64,000 nt of DNA, taken from assembly GCA_036495715.1 (NCBI GenBank), contig DASXML010000010.1, positions 21,827-85,826 on the forward strand. The letters are read 5' to 3'. Under the pieces are notes generated by a model that was given only the letters and a program-made list of their open reading frames with translations, searched no databases and had not been told where the DNA came from. Below are positions 51,525 through 60,385 of the stretch, in pieces. Position numbers and translations under genes: made by a program. This DNA comes from Scandinavium sp036495715. GTDB taxonomy: Bacteria; Pseudomonadota; Gammaproteobacteria; Enterobacterales; Enterobacteriaceae. Position 1 is the stretch's first letter; each line of letters begins with the position of its first letter.

Positions 51525-53165
51525 TTACTTCGCTCCTCTGCACGGCGACAAAATATCGTCGCTCGTCTGATATTCCTTGGTACTCACGCCCGCCAAGCCT
51601 AGCATGGTTGAGAACAGATTATCGTGGGAATAGTGGTTCGCACTGGCGTGGTTTTTCAGGCACGTATAGTCCACGTTATAGCGCTGCTGATAATCATCGG
51701 ACAGCCAGATAAGCATCGGCACGTGTTTTTGCGTATCGGGCGCAATGGACCACGGCAGACCGTGCAGATACACACCGTTTTCGCCCAATGATTCACCGTG
51801 ATCGGACAGATACACCAGGCTTGTGGTGAAGGTGTTCTGTTTTGACTGCAATAATTTAATGGCTTTATCGACAATGTAATCGACGTTCACGATGGTGTTG
51901 TCGTAGGTATTGACCAACTGCTCCTTCGAACAGTTTTGAATTTCATTGCTGTCGCAGGTCGGTGAGAAAGTCCGCAAATCTTTCGGGTAACGGTTGTAAT
52001 ACGTCGGGCCGTGGCTGCCGATGGTGTGTAAGACGATGACGCCATCGCCTTTCAGGTTGTTGATATAGTCTTCCAGACCGTGGAACAGCACGTCGTCGTA
52101 GCACTCGCCGTTGATGCATTGACCCGGCAGATCCAGACGCGTCATGTCCTGATGTGGAACACGATCGCACGCACCTTTACAGCCGCCGTCGTTTTCATTC
52201 CACAGCACGTTTACACCGGCACGCTGAATCACATCCAGCAGGCCTTCCTGATGCTGTGCGAGCTGTTCGTCATAGTGGTCACGTGGCATGTTAGAGAACA
52301 TACACGGCACGGAAATCGCCGTCGCTGTACCGCAGGACGTGGTGTTCGGGAAATAAACCACATTATCTTGTTTCAGGCGCGGGTTGGTTTCGCGGGCATA
52401 ACCGCCCAGCGAGAAATTATCCGCGCGGGACGTTTCACCGAGCACCAGAATGGTCAGATTGTGACGCGGGCCATTTTTCATGACGGGATTTTGCGTCGCG
52501 TCTTCGCCAATACGCACCAGCGGTAAATGCGCCAGGCGGTTATGGGAATACCAGGAGTTGACGGCCACGATGCTGTTCGACGGGTTCAGCGATTTCACCA
52601 GTTCTTTGTTATTACGGAACAGCGACGCGTAATCTTTATAAAAGAGCAGGGCGATAAGCACGATAAGCAGCGCGGAAATCACGATACTGGTGACGCGCAA
52701 TGCGATGCTCTTCCAGGCGCTCAGCGGTTTTTTCACGCGGATCCACCAGGCGATCAGCACCGCGAATAAGCCGGAGAGCAGCAGCGTCAGCACCATTTTC
52801 GTCGACATCAGCGCAAAGCTTTCAGCTGGCGTGGTGTCGATAATGTTAGCGATCATCGAGCGGTCAATCACCACGCCAAAGGTCATGATGAAGTACTGCG
52901 CCGCGGCGCTGACCAGAATAAACAGGCTGATTAACAGTCGTTCAAGCCATAAAAATGATGCCAGAGTGACAAGGATATTGATGACGCAGAACGCGACGAT
53001 GGGCATGGTGGCGAACACCAAACCATTGTGCAGCGAATCAACGGGCAACAGGGCAAACGCTTGTTTGTAGAAGCTGATATTGAGGAACAGCGAGATATAC
53101 AGGGCAAACAGCATCAAGTAGAAAATGTGCCCCATCGCAGGGCGACGAAGGGAGAATCGTGACAT
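51525..53165 (-). CDS. eptA: Lipid A phosphoethanolamine transferase EptA (PmrC)
   Basis: The 546-aa enzyme has five N-terminal transmembrane helices (to about residue 165) and a periplasmic sulfatase-fold domain. The catalytic Thr is in VLGETSRADNFSLGGYARE; zinc ligands are in HTIGSHGPTYYNRYP and LSDHGESLGENG. It adds phosphoethanolamine to lipid A and lowers polymyxin binding. The start is ATG 53165; GTG 53168 directly before it is an alternative. First gene of eptA-pmrA-pmrB. The locus lies between uvrB and yvcK, unlike E. coli, where it is near proP. Confidence 0.96.
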   Translation of the reverse strand: MSRFSLRRPAMGHIFYLMLFALYISLFLNISFYKQAFALLPVDSLHNGLVFATMPIVAFCVINILVTLASFLWLERLLISLFILVSAAAQYFIMTFGVVIDRSMIANIIDTTPAESFALMSTKMVLTLLLSGLFAVLIAWWIRVKKPLSAWKSIALRVTSIVISALLIVLIALLFYKDYASLFRNNKELVKSLNPSNSIVAVNSWYSHNRLAHLPLVRIGEDATQNPVMKNGPRHNLTILVLGETSRADNFSLGGYARETNPRLKQDNVVYFPNTTSCGTATAISVPCMFSNMPRDHYDEQLAQHQEGLLDVIQRAGVNVLWNENDGGCKGACDRVPHQDMTRLDLPGQCINGECYDDVLFHGLEDYINNLKGDGVIVLHTIGSHGPTYYNRYPKDLRTFSPTCDSNEIQNCSKEQLVNTYDNTIVNVDYIVDKAIKLLQSKQNTFTTSLVYLSDHGESLGENGVYLHGLPWSIAPDTQKHVPMLIWLSDDYQQRYNVDYTCLKNHASANHYSHDNLFSTMLGLAGVSTKEYQTSDDILSPCRGAK

Positions 53166-53211
53166 CACGGGTATCCGGCAGAATAAGATGACGCAATGAT
53201 GACAAGGGAGC

Positions 53212-53236
53212 TTTAAGACAACCTTAAGAAATTAAG
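53212..53236 (-). promoter_or_regulatory. PmrA box of the eptA promoter
   Basis: On the minus strand CTTAAG-GTTGT-CTTAAA (53228-53212) is a perfect PmrA direct repeat, with a further CTTAAT half-site just upstream (53236-53231). A CATCTT minus-10-like sequence follows after 21 bp. Confidence 0.88.
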
Positions 53237-53331
53237 GAAAGGCCTAAAACTGTACGAAAGGCGCGGTAATCATAAGGATATTCAGTGAAGCAAACAACCC
53301 GATTGCAGCGACGCAACCGGGAGCCGCATTT

Positions 53332-54240
53332 TTAGCCTAAAGCCTGAATGGCCTGCTCCAGCGCCTCGCGCAGCAGGTGCCTGTCGTGGCGGTAGCGAAT
53401 ATCGCTGGCCTCAAGCGGCGACTGGATCACGACCCGATCGCGCATATCAGAAACGTCTACCGCTGGCCCGACGACGACGGCGTCAATCACCCGTTTACCG
53501 ACATAATGTTCCATGATCTCCAGTTTGTCTTTTAGCGACAGACTGGCGGCGGCCGGACTCAGTTCACGTCCCAAATTACCGATATACACCATCGGCGCGG
53601 GGGTTCTTCTTAAGGCCTGCGCCATTTCATCCAGCAGCAATATCGGCATCAGGCTAGTGTAAAAACTGCCAGGACCAATCAAAATCAAATCCGCTTCGGC
53701 GATGGCCTGAACCGCTTCGCGGGTTGTTGGGACAGACGGCGTCAGCATCAGTTCTGTGGGCGGTAGCTTTAATTGGTCGATATTGACTTCACCGTAGATT
53801 TCATGGCCTTCGTCGTCAATCGCCATCAGATCAACCGGGACTTCCGACATCGGTATCAGTGCGGCATCGACTTTCAACAGATTTCTGATCAAGTTGATCG
53901 CTTCCAGAGGCCGCACACTCAGGTGATCCAACGCTTTTAACATCAGATTTCCGAGGTTATGCCCGGAAAGTTCGCCATTACCGCCAAAACGGTACTCAAA
54001 CATCGCCGAGGCAACGCTCGGTTCGGTGATGAGCTGGTTAAGGCAATTGCGCATATCGCCCCAGGCAATCCCGCCTTCAGCACGGCGAATGCGGCCCGTA
54101 GACCCGCCATTATCCGTGGTGGTGACGATACCTGTCAGGCGCGAACCCAGCGAGGAGAGAGAAGACATGACTCGCCCCAGACCATGCCCGCCGCCGAGGG
54201 CGACAACACGATCGAGATCCGCAAAAGTACGATTACGCAT
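53332..54240 (-). CDS. ybhK: YvcK/CofD-family protein YbhK
   Basis: The 302-aa protein has the glycine-rich VVALGGGHGLGRVMSSL near the start, TTTDNGGSTGRIRR, and the nucleotide-sugar-binding IGPGSFYTSLMPILL. The family (YvcK, GluP) is needed for correct cell wall growth on gluconeogenic carbon in Bacillus and binds UDP-sugars; the role in enterics is not defined. The start is MRNRTFADLDRV at 54240; an upstream extension of 70 residues is not conserved. Divergent from moaA. Confidence 0.95.
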   Translation of the reverse strand: MRNRTFADLDRVVALGGGHGLGRVMSSLSSLGSRLTGIVTTTDNGGSTGRIRRAEGGIAWGDMRNCLNQLITEPSVASAMFEYRFGGNGELSGHNLGNLMLKALDHLSVRPLEAINLIRNLLKVDAALIPMSEVPVDLMAIDDEGHEIYGEVNIDQLKLPPTELMLTPSVPTTREAVQAIAEADLILIGPGSFYTSLMPILLLDEMAQALRRTPAPMVYIGNLGRELSPAAASLSLKDKLEIMEHYVGKRVIDAVVVGPAVDVSDMRDRVVIQSPLEASDIRYRHDRHLLREALEQAIQALG

Positions 54241-54379
54241 AAAATTCCTTATTAAAGACGCACGACACCACCTTAGCGTAACACCCTCTAAAAGACGATG
54301 GTCAGATCTCGCCAGAATGACACATATCAATGCAAAAGCATGATTTTTGCGTATTCTGTAGCGAAAGTGCACGATCAGG

Positions 54380-54405
54380 TCGCTATGTATAAGATTATAT
54401 AGCGA
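54380..54405 (+). promoter_or_regulatory. ModE box of the moaA promoter
   Basis: An imperfect 26-bp palindrome has halves TCGCTATGTA and TATATAGCGA with a 6-bp spacer, which is the ModE consensus geometry. In E. coli ModE activates moaA from such a site. The remainder of the 343-bp gap holds this promoter and the riboswitch. Confidence 0.8.
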
Positions 54406-54478
54406 AAGGGCAAAATGGCGGAAGTGCCATTTACACGCTACTATCGGCATAACCCGCTTCTGAAAAAAACAGAAGCTA

Positions 54479-54578
54479 CACTCTAGCCTTAGCGCCTAAG
54501 TTTACGGATATGGCGCTCTGGCCGTGACGATGTCACCAGGGTACAGGAAGAAATGACTGTGCCTCCCTTATTTGGAAA
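54479..54578 (+). promoter_or_regulatory. Molybdenum cofactor (Moco) riboswitch
   Basis: The moaA leader contains the conserved Moco RNA segments: CACTCTAGCCTTAGCGCC, GGCCGTGACGATGTCACCAG, then GGTACAGGAAGAAATGACTG, GTGCCTCCC and GGAAAGGTGTATG, where the ribosome site overlaps the last helix. In E. coli this RNA lowers moaA translation when Moco is abundant. Confidence 0.92.
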
Positions 54579-54583
54579 GGTGT

Positions 54584-55573
54584 ATGGCCCCACAACTTAC
54601 CGATGCATTCGCACGCAAGTTTTACTATTTGCGTTTGTCGATTACCGATGTGTGCAATTTCCGCTGCACCTATTGCCTGCCCGACGGTTACAAACCGGGT
54701 GCGGTCAGTAACAACGGCTTTCTTTCCGTCGATGAAGTGCGTCGCGTGACCCGCGCGTTTTCCGCCATGGGCACTGAAAAAGTGCGTCTGACCGGCGGCG
54801 AACCTTCATTACGTCGTGATTTTACCGACATCATTGCCACCGTGCGTGAAAACGACGCGATCCGCCAGATAGCGGTCACCACCAACGGCTATCGTCTGGC
54901 GCGTGATGCGCAAAACTGGCGTGATGCGGGGCTGACCCACGTCAACGTGAGCGTTGATAGCCTCGACGCCCGCCAGTTTCAGGCCATTACCGGACAAGAT
55001 AAATTTCAGCAGGTCATGGACGGAATCGACGCGGCCTTTGACGCCGGTTTTGCCAAAGTGAAGGTCAACACCGTGCTGATGCGTGATGTGAACCACCACC
55101 AGCTCGACACCTTTCTTGCCTGGATCAAACCTCGCCCCATTCAACTGCGCTTCATCGAGTTAATGGAAACCGGTGAGGGCAGTGACCTGTTCCGTAAACA
55201 CCATATCTCCGGCATGGTCCTGCGCGAAGAACTGCTGAAACGAGGTTGGATCCACCAGATTCGTCAGCGCAGTGACGGCCCCGCGCAGGTCTTCTGTCAC
55301 CCCGATTACGCCGGGGAAATCGGGCTAATCATGCCCTATGAAAAAGACTTCTGTGCCAGCTGTAACCGCCTGCGCGTTTCGTCGACCGGAAAACTGCATC
55401 TGTGCCTGTTCGGTGACGGCGGCGTCGATCTTCGCGATCTGCTCGCTGAAGACGCACAGCAGCCTGAGCTTGAAGCGCGAATTTCCGCAGCATTGGCGCA
55501 GAAAAAGCAGACCCATTTCCTGCATCAGGGCCAGACCGGCATTACGCAGAATCTTTCGTATATCGGCGGCTGA
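54584..55573 (+). CDS. moaA: GTP 3',8-cyclase MoaA
   Basis: The 329-aa radical SAM enzyme makes 3',8-cyclo-GTP, the first step of Moco synthesis. N-terminal cluster motif DVCNFRCTYCLPDGY (residues about 23-37). Second cluster CASCNRLRVSSTGKLHLC. The conserved C-terminal Gly-Gly ends the protein (YIGG). The start is ATG 54584, just after GGAAAGGTG; an ATG-like start at 54572 lies inside the riboswitch. Confidence 0.97.
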   Translation: MAPQLTDAFARKFYYLRLSITDVCNFRCTYCLPDGYKPGAVSNNGFLSVDEVRRVTRAFSAMGTEKVRLTGGEPSLRRDFTDIIATVRENDAIRQIAVTTNGYRLARDAQNWRDAGLTHVNVSVDSLDARQFQAITGQDKFQQVMDGIDAAFDAGFAKVKVNTVLMRDVNHHQLDTFLAWIKPRPIQLRFIELMETGEGSDLFRKHHISGMVLREELLKRGWIHQIRQRSDGPAQVFCHPDYAGEIGLIMPYEKDFCASCNRLRVSSTGKLHLCLFGDGGVDLRDLLAEDAQQPELEARISAALAQKKQTHFLHQGQTGITQNLSYIGG

Positions 55574-55601
55574 GCCGTTAGAAGAATAAGGAGATTTTTT
55601 T

Positions 55602-56114
55602 ATGAGCCAGGTCAGTGCTGAATTTATCCCGACCCGCATTGCTATTCTTACCGTCTCCAGCCGTCGCGGCGAAGAGGACGACACGTCTGGTCATTATCTG
55701 CACGACAGTGCGCATGACGCGGGCCACTCTGTTGTTGAAAAAGCCATCGTGAAAGAGAACCGCTACGCCATTCGCGCGCAGGTATCTGCATGGATTGCCC
55801 GCGACGATGTGCAGGTGGTGTTGATCAACGGCGGCACCGGTTTTACCGAAGGCGATCAGGCCCCGGAAGCGCTGCGACCGCTGTTTGATCGTGAGGTCGA
55901 AGGCTTTGGTGAAGTGTTCCGCATGCTGTCATTTGAAGAGATCGGTACGTCTACGCTGCAATCCCGCGCGATTGCAGGCGTCGCCAACAACACGTTGATT
56001 TTCGCGATGCCAGGTTCGACTAAAGCGTGCCGCACCGCATGGGAAAACATCATTGCCCCGCAGCTGGATGCGCGTACCCGTCCCTGTAATTTCCACCCAC
56101 ATTTGAAGAAATAA
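55602..56114 (+). CDS. moaB: Molybdopterin adenylyltransferase-like protein MoaB
   Basis: The 170-aa MogA/MoaB family protein has ILTVSSRRGEEDDTSG, INGGTGFTEGDQAPEAL and FAMPGSTKACRTAWENIIAP. In enterics MoaB is homologous to MogA but apparently not essential for Moco. Second gene of moaABCDE, 28 nt after moaA. Confidence 0.96.
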   Translation: MSQVSAEFIPTRIAILTVSSRRGEEDDTSGHYLHDSAHDAGHSVVEKAIVKENRYAIRAQVSAWIARDDVQVVLINGGTGFTEGDQAPEALRPLFDREVEGFGEVFRMLSFEEIGTSTLQSRAIAGVANNTLIFAMPGSTKACRTAWENIIAPQLDARTRPCNFHPHLKK

Positions 56115-56117
56115 ATC

Positions 56118-56603
56118 ATGTCGCAACTGACGCACATTAACGCCGCCGGTGAAGCCCATATGGTGGATGTCTCCGCCAAAGCCGAAACGGTGCGCGAAGC
56201 CCGCGCCGAAGCCTTTGTCACCATGCTGCCAGACACGCTGGCGATGATTATCGACGGCAGCCATCACAAAGGTGACGTGTTTGCCACTGCCCGCATCGCA
56301 GGGATCCAGGCCGCCAAAAGAACCTGGGATCTTATCCCGCTGTGCCACCCACTGATGCTCAGTAAAGTCGAAGTGAATCTACAAGCGCAGCCCGAACATA
56401 ACCGGGTACGTATTGAATCACTTTGCCGCCTGACCGGGAAAACCGGCGTAGAAATGGAAGCGCTGACCGCCGCGTCGGTTGCCGCGCTGACCATCTACGA
56501 CATGTGTAAAGCGGTGCAAAAAGACATGGTGATTGGCCCGGTTCGTCTGCTGGCGAAAAGCGGCGGCAAATCCGGCGATTTCAGGGCACAGAAAGATGAT
56601 TAA
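56118..56603 (+). CDS. moaC: Cyclic pyranopterin monophosphate synthase MoaC
   Basis: The 161-aa enzyme converts 3',8-cyclo-GTP to cyclic pyranopterin monophosphate. Conserved: MVDVSAKAETVREARAEA, AKRTWDLIPLCHPL and the active-site KTGVEMEALTAASVAALTIYDMCKA (two overlapping segments). It begins 3 nt after moaB and overlaps moaD by 8 nt. Confidence 0.97.
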   Translation: MSQLTHINAAGEAHMVDVSAKAETVREARAEAFVTMLPDTLAMIIDGSHHKGDVFATARIAGIQAAKRTWDLIPLCHPLMLSKVEVNLQAQPEHNRVRIESLCRLTGKTGVEMEALTAASVAALTIYDMCKAVQKDMVIGPVRLLAKSGGKSGDFRAQKDD

Positions 56604-56841
56604 AATTCTATTTTTCGCCCAGGTGCGCGAGTTAGTTGGCACCGACAGTTTAACGCTGGACACCGACGCGACGACCGTCGAACAACTGCGCCAGCAGTTG
56701 GCAGCGCAAGGTTCTCGCTGGGAACTGGCGCTGGAAGAGGGCAAATTGCTGACGGCGGTCAATCAGACGCTGGTGAGTGCCGATCATCCTCTCGCACAAG
56801 GCGATGAGGTCGCATTCTTTCCACCGGTTACAGGGGGCTAA
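56596..56841 (+). CDS. moaD: Molybdopterin synthase sulfur carrier subunit MoaD
   Basis: The 81-aa ubiquitin-fold protein ends in the FFPPVTGG tail whose C-terminal Gly-Gly carries the thiocarboxylate. The start is ATG 56596 (MIKILFFAQVRELVG), inside the moaC 3' end. Confidence 0.96.
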   Translation: MIKILFFAQVRELVGTDSLTLDTDATTVEQLRQQLAAQGSRWELALEEGKLLTAVNQTLVSADHPLAQGDEVAFFPPVTGG

Positions 56842-56843
56842 TC

Positions 56844-57296
56844 ATGAGCGAGACCCTGATCCGCGTCGATTGCGCACGTTTTAATGTGGGTACAGAATAT
56901 GCCTGGTTGGCTGAACGCGACGAAGATGGCGCGGTAGTCACCTTTACCGGCAAAGTCCGCAATCACAATCTCGGTGACAGCGTGAAAGCACTGACCCTGG
57001 AACATTACCCAGGTATGACCGAAAAAGCGCTGGCTTCAATCGTTGAAGAAGCCCGTGGGCGCTGGCGGTTGGGGCGCATTTCGGTTATTCACCGCATCGG
57101 TGAAATGTGGCCGGGCGAAGAAATCGTCTTTGTCGGCGTCACCAGCGTACATCGCGGGAGCGCGTTTGCCGCCGGGGAATTCATCATGGATTACCTTAAA
57201 ACCCGCGCCCCGTTCTGGAAACGTGAAGCCACGCCGGAAGGCGAGCGCTGGGTTGAGTCCCGCGAAAGCGACCAGGAAGCGGCCAAGCGCTGGTAA
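56844..57296 (+). CDS. moaE: Molybdopterin synthase catalytic subunit MoaE
   Basis: The 150-aa subunit joins MoaD to convert cPMP to molybdopterin. Catalytic lysines lie in DYLKTRAPFWKREATPEGER; VTFTGKVRNHNLGDSV and TLEHYPGMTEKAL are also conserved. Last gene of the moa operon, 2 nt after moaD. Confidence 0.97.
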   Translation: MSETLIRVDCARFNVGTEYAWLAERDEDGAVVTFTGKVRNHNLGDSVKALTLEHYPGMTEKALASIVEEARGRWRLGRISVIHRIGEMWPGEEIVFVGVTSVHRGSAFAAGEFIMDYLKTRAPFWKREATPEGERWVESRESDQEAAKRW

Positions 57297-57374
57297 AACA
57301 CCTTTTTCATCTATGCGCTGATTGCGCTTGTGATACGCTTACAGAACACACACCTTTTATCTGAGGTATTCATC

Positions 57375-58079
57375 ATGGACCGATACACGCGTCCCGATTC
57401 AATAGTACAGGTACGCTCTGGCGTGCAGACCTACATGGCGCAGGTTTACGGCTGGATGACCTGCGGGCTGCTGCTGACGGCATTCGTTGCCTGGTTCGCG
57501 GCAAGCACACCGGCAGTGATGATGTTCATCTTCTCCAGCAAAATCACGTTCTTTGGCCTGATCATCGCCCAACTGGCGCTGGTGTTTGTGCTGTCTGGGA
57601 TGGTTCAGCGCCTGAGCGCGGGCATGGCGACGACCCTGTTTATGCTCTATTCAGCGCTAACGGGGCTAACGCTTTCCAGTATTTTCATCGCCTATACCTA
57701 CAGTTCTATTGCCAGCACCTTCATCGTGACGGCGGGAATGTTCGGCGCGATGAGCCTGTACGGCTACACCACTAAACGCGACCTGACCGGCATGGGTAAA
57801 ATGCTGTTTATGGCGCTGATTGGTATCGTTCTGGCGTCACTGGTCAACATTTGGCTGAAAAGTACGCCGCTGATGTGGGCCGTGACCTATATCGGTGTGG
57901 TGGTGTTTGTGGGCCTGACGGCGTACGACACCCAGAAACTGAAACGAATTGGCGAACAGATCGACACTCGCGACAGTAGCAACCTGCGTAAATACGCGAT
58001 TCTGGGTGCGCTGACGCTGTATCTCGATTTCATCAACCTGTTCCTGATGCTGCTGCGTATCATGGGTAACCGCCGCTAG
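57375..58079 (+). CDS. ybhL: Bax inhibitor-1 family membrane protein YbhL
   Basis: The 234-aa protein has seven hydrophobic segments and the BI-1 marks YMAQVYGWMTCGLLLTAFV and AYDTQKLKRIGEQID, followed by LDFINLFLMLLRIMGNRR. It is thought to be a pH-sensitive calcium leak or stress protein; no firm function in enterics. The start is MDRYTRPDSIVQV at 57375. Confidence 0.93.
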   Translation: MDRYTRPDSIVQVRSGVQTYMAQVYGWMTCGLLLTAFVAWFAASTPAVMMFIFSSKITFFGLIIAQLALVFVLSGMVQRLSAGMATTLFMLYSALTGLTLSSIFIAYTYSSIASTFIVTAGMFGAMSLYGYTTKRDLTGMGKMLFMALIGIVLASLVNIWLKSTPLMWAVTYIGVVVFVGLTAYDTQKLKRIGEQIDTRDSSNLRKYAILGALTLYLDFINLFLMLLRIMGNRR

Positions 58080-58085
58080 TGTGTG

Positions 58086-58165
58086 GTGCCGGGCGGCGCA
58101 TAGCTTGCCCGGCCTATATGTGGCCAGATTTTGTAGGCCGGGTCAGGCGCAGCCGCCACCCGGCA
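58086..58165. repeat. Two REP units between ybhL and ybhN
   Basis: GTGCCGGGCGGCGCATAG with its GCCCGGCCTA end, then TGTAGGCCGGGTCAGGCG with CCGCCACCCGGCA, form a BIME between convergent genes. Confidence 0.85.
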
Positions 58166-58181
58166 ATCAATTAGACTCTTC

Positions 58182-59144
58182 TCATTCCGCCATCGCCTTC
58201 TGATTCTTCGCTTTCAGTTTCTTCGCCCGACTTTCGAGCAGCAGATAGGCCACCGTCGCCAGGGCTAACGGAATAAAGTAATACAGCATCCGATAAGCCA
58301 GAAGTGCTGCGATTATCGAGCCTTGCGAAGTCTGTTCACCCGCCAGTAACGCAATAAATACCGCTTCCAGTACCCCAATTCCCGCCGGAATATGCACAAT
58401 AACGCCCGCAATACTGCTCACTAATAGCACGCCGAGTACGAAGAAATAGTTCACCTCCTGAGCGAGCAGCAGCCAGATAATCGCGCCCATTGCCATCCAA
58501 TTGGCGCTGGAAATCAGCATCTGTAACAGCGCGAATCGCCACGATGGCAGGACCAGCTTTTGCCCTTTAATCGTCAAATGGCGGCGCTTTGCAAATGCGC
58601 AGGCCCACAGATAAACCGCAATCATCAACAGCAGGCCGCCGCCGATCATTCGCAGCGTGGTATCGCGGATATACCAGTGAGCGGGCAAATCGACCACGCC
58701 GATGCTGAAAATAACGCCGCCGAGCAGAATGTAGCCAAGCCAGTTGGTGGTGATGCTGAGTGAAAAAATGCGGGTGATGGTGCCGCTGGGCAACCCGAGG
58801 CGTGAATAGAGGCGATAGCGCATGCCGATCCCGCCGACCCAGGTGCTGAGCGTCAGATTAAAGGCATAGCAGATAAACGACACCAGCATCACCTGACGCT
58901 TCGCCAGTTTATGCCCGCAATAGGCGCGGCCGAGTAAATCGTAGCAGCCGTACAGCAAGTAACTGACGACAACCAGCGCCACGGCGCCAAGCAGGGCAGC
59001 GCGGTTATAGTCGCGGATGACGCTCCATACTTCCTGCCAGTCGACCTTCTGTGCATACACCACCAGCAGTACGGCAACGGCCAGGAAAAACAGCCACGTC
59101 AGAATTTTTTTCGCCAACCGCCAGCGTGGGTGAGAGTGGCTCAT
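58182..59144 (-). CDS. ybhN: LPG synthase/flippase-like membrane protein YbhN
   Basis: The 320-aa polytopic protein of the UPF0104/AglD family has about eight hydrophobic segments, with GGIGMRYRLYSRLGL and IPAGIGVLEAVFIALL typical of the group. In E. coli ybhN is the last gene of ybhP-clsB-ybhN; a link to lipid or cardiolipin handling is likely but unproven. Starts within the TGATG that ends clsB. Confidence 0.92.
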   Translation of the reverse strand: MSHSHPRWRLAKKILTWLFFLAVAVLLVVYAQKVDWQEVWSVIRDYNRAALLGAVALVVVSYLLYGCYDLLGRAYCGHKLAKRQVMLVSFICYAFNLTLSTWVGGIGMRYRLYSRLGLPSGTITRIFSLSITTNWLGYILLGGVIFSIGVVDLPAHWYIRDTTLRMIGGGLLLMIAVYLWACAFAKRRHLTIKGQKLVLPSWRFALLQMLISSANWMAMGAIIWLLLAQEVNYFFVLGVLLVSSIAGVIVHIPAGIGVLEAVFIALLAGEQTSQGSIIAALLAYRMLYYFIPLALATVAYLLLESRAKKLKAKNQKAMAE

Positions 59145-60385
59145 CAGGGTTTTACTCCTGGATTGTCAGGCTCGATACGGTCTTGTGCTTCAAGCGTGGT
59201 TTGTACCGGTGGGCTAACCTGCGCGAGTTTCGGCGTATGCGCGGGCAGCCAGCCGACCATCGCCGGGAAATGGCGCAGGAAGTGGAATGCGACCACGCTT
59301 TTACCCAGATTCCACCAGCTGCGTTTCGGCACCATCGTGCGGTCAACCTGCTGGCAATCCTGGGCAATAATCGCGTCGAGATTATCGCGTAGGGTCTGAT
59401 TAAATTCGCGGTCGTGAATAATGAGATTGGCTTCGAGGTTCAGCGACAGGCTCAGCGGGTCGAGATTACTGGAGCCGACTGTCGCCCAATGATCGTCCAT
59501 CAGCGCCACTTTGCCGTGCAGCGGTCGGCGTTTGTATTCGAAAATATGCACACCGCCTTTGAGCAGATAGCGATACAGCAATTGCGCGCCAACTTTAACG
59601 ATAGGCATGTCTGGCTCGCCCTGGACCACCAGTTTGACCCGCACACCACGACGCGCGGTTTTGCGCATCGCGTGCAGCAAGCGGTAGCCAGGGAAAAAAT
59701 AGGCATTAGCGATGATCACTTCCCGCCGCGCATTCGCCAGCATTTTCAGATAGTGGCGCTCGATGTCATCGCGGTGTTCGTTATTGTCACGCCAGACAAA
59801 CAGCGCTTGCGCCTCGCCTGGCGTACGGTTTTCTTCCGGACGATGACGCCGCCGCCAGAAGCGTCGCGCTTCGGCATTGCCGGGCAGGTTTTCCAGTTCA
59901 AATTGCAGAATGTCCTGCACCACCGGGCCTTCCACGCGCACGGCGTAATCCTGTTTAGCCTCGGGGCCGTAATCCGACATGTGCTCAGCGGAATAGTTAA
60001 TGCCGCCGACAAACGCGACCACGCCATCCACCACCACAATTTTTCGGTGCATCCGGCGGAACAGGTTGGTGCGCATACCGAACAGGCGAGGGCGCGGATC
60101 GTAATAGCGGAAAATGACACCTGCCGTCGTTAATTCACCGACAAACCGATCGCTGAGATCCGGCGAACCGTAGCCGTCCAGCAGTACTTCAATATGTACG
60201 CCACGCTGCGCGGCTTTCAGGAGAGCATCGTGTAACTGCCAGCCGACGCTGTCTTCAAACCAGATGAACGTTTCGAGGATGATTTTACGTTCTGCTTTCT
60301 CAATCGCGCTGAAAACCGCCGGATAGTATTGGTCGCCGTTTTCCAACAGCTGAATTTGATTGCCTTCACGCCAGCCGCATTTCAT
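59144..60385 (-). CDS. clsB: Cardiolipin synthase B
   Basis: The 413-aa phospholipase D superfamily enzyme has two HKD motifs: MHRKIVVVDGVVAFVGG near residue 112 and LHGKVALMDDHWATVGSSNL near residue 300. It makes cardiolipin or phosphatidylglycerol from phosphatidyl donors. The start is MKCGWREGNQIQLLENG at 60385, which overlaps the end of ybhP by 4 nt. Confidence 0.96.
   Translation of the reverse strand: MKCGWREGNQIQLLENGDQYYPAVFSAIEKAERKIILETFIWFEDSVGWQLHDALLKAAQRGVHIEVLLDGYGSPDLSDRFVGELTTAGVIFRYYDPRPRLFGMRTNLFRRMHRKIVVVDGVVAFVGGINYSAEHMSDYGPEAKQDYAVRVEGPVVQDILQFELENLPGNAEARRFWRRRHRPEENRTPGEAQALFVWRDNNEHRDDIERHYLKMLANARREVIIANAYFFPGYRLLHAMRKTARRGVRVKLVVQGEPDMPIVKVGAQLLYRYLLKGGVHIFEYKRRPLHGKVALMDDHWATVGSSNLDPLSLSLNLEANLIIHDREFNQTLRDNLDAIIAQDCQQVDRTMVPKRSWWNLGKSVVAFHFLRHFPAMVGWLPAHTPKLAQVSPPVQTTLEAQDRIEPDNPGVKP

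Noticed and set aside
54241..54450. 70-residue N-terminal extension of YbhK
   Set aside because: It reads through the moaA promoter and ModE box; the conserved start is MRNRTFADLDRV at 54240.
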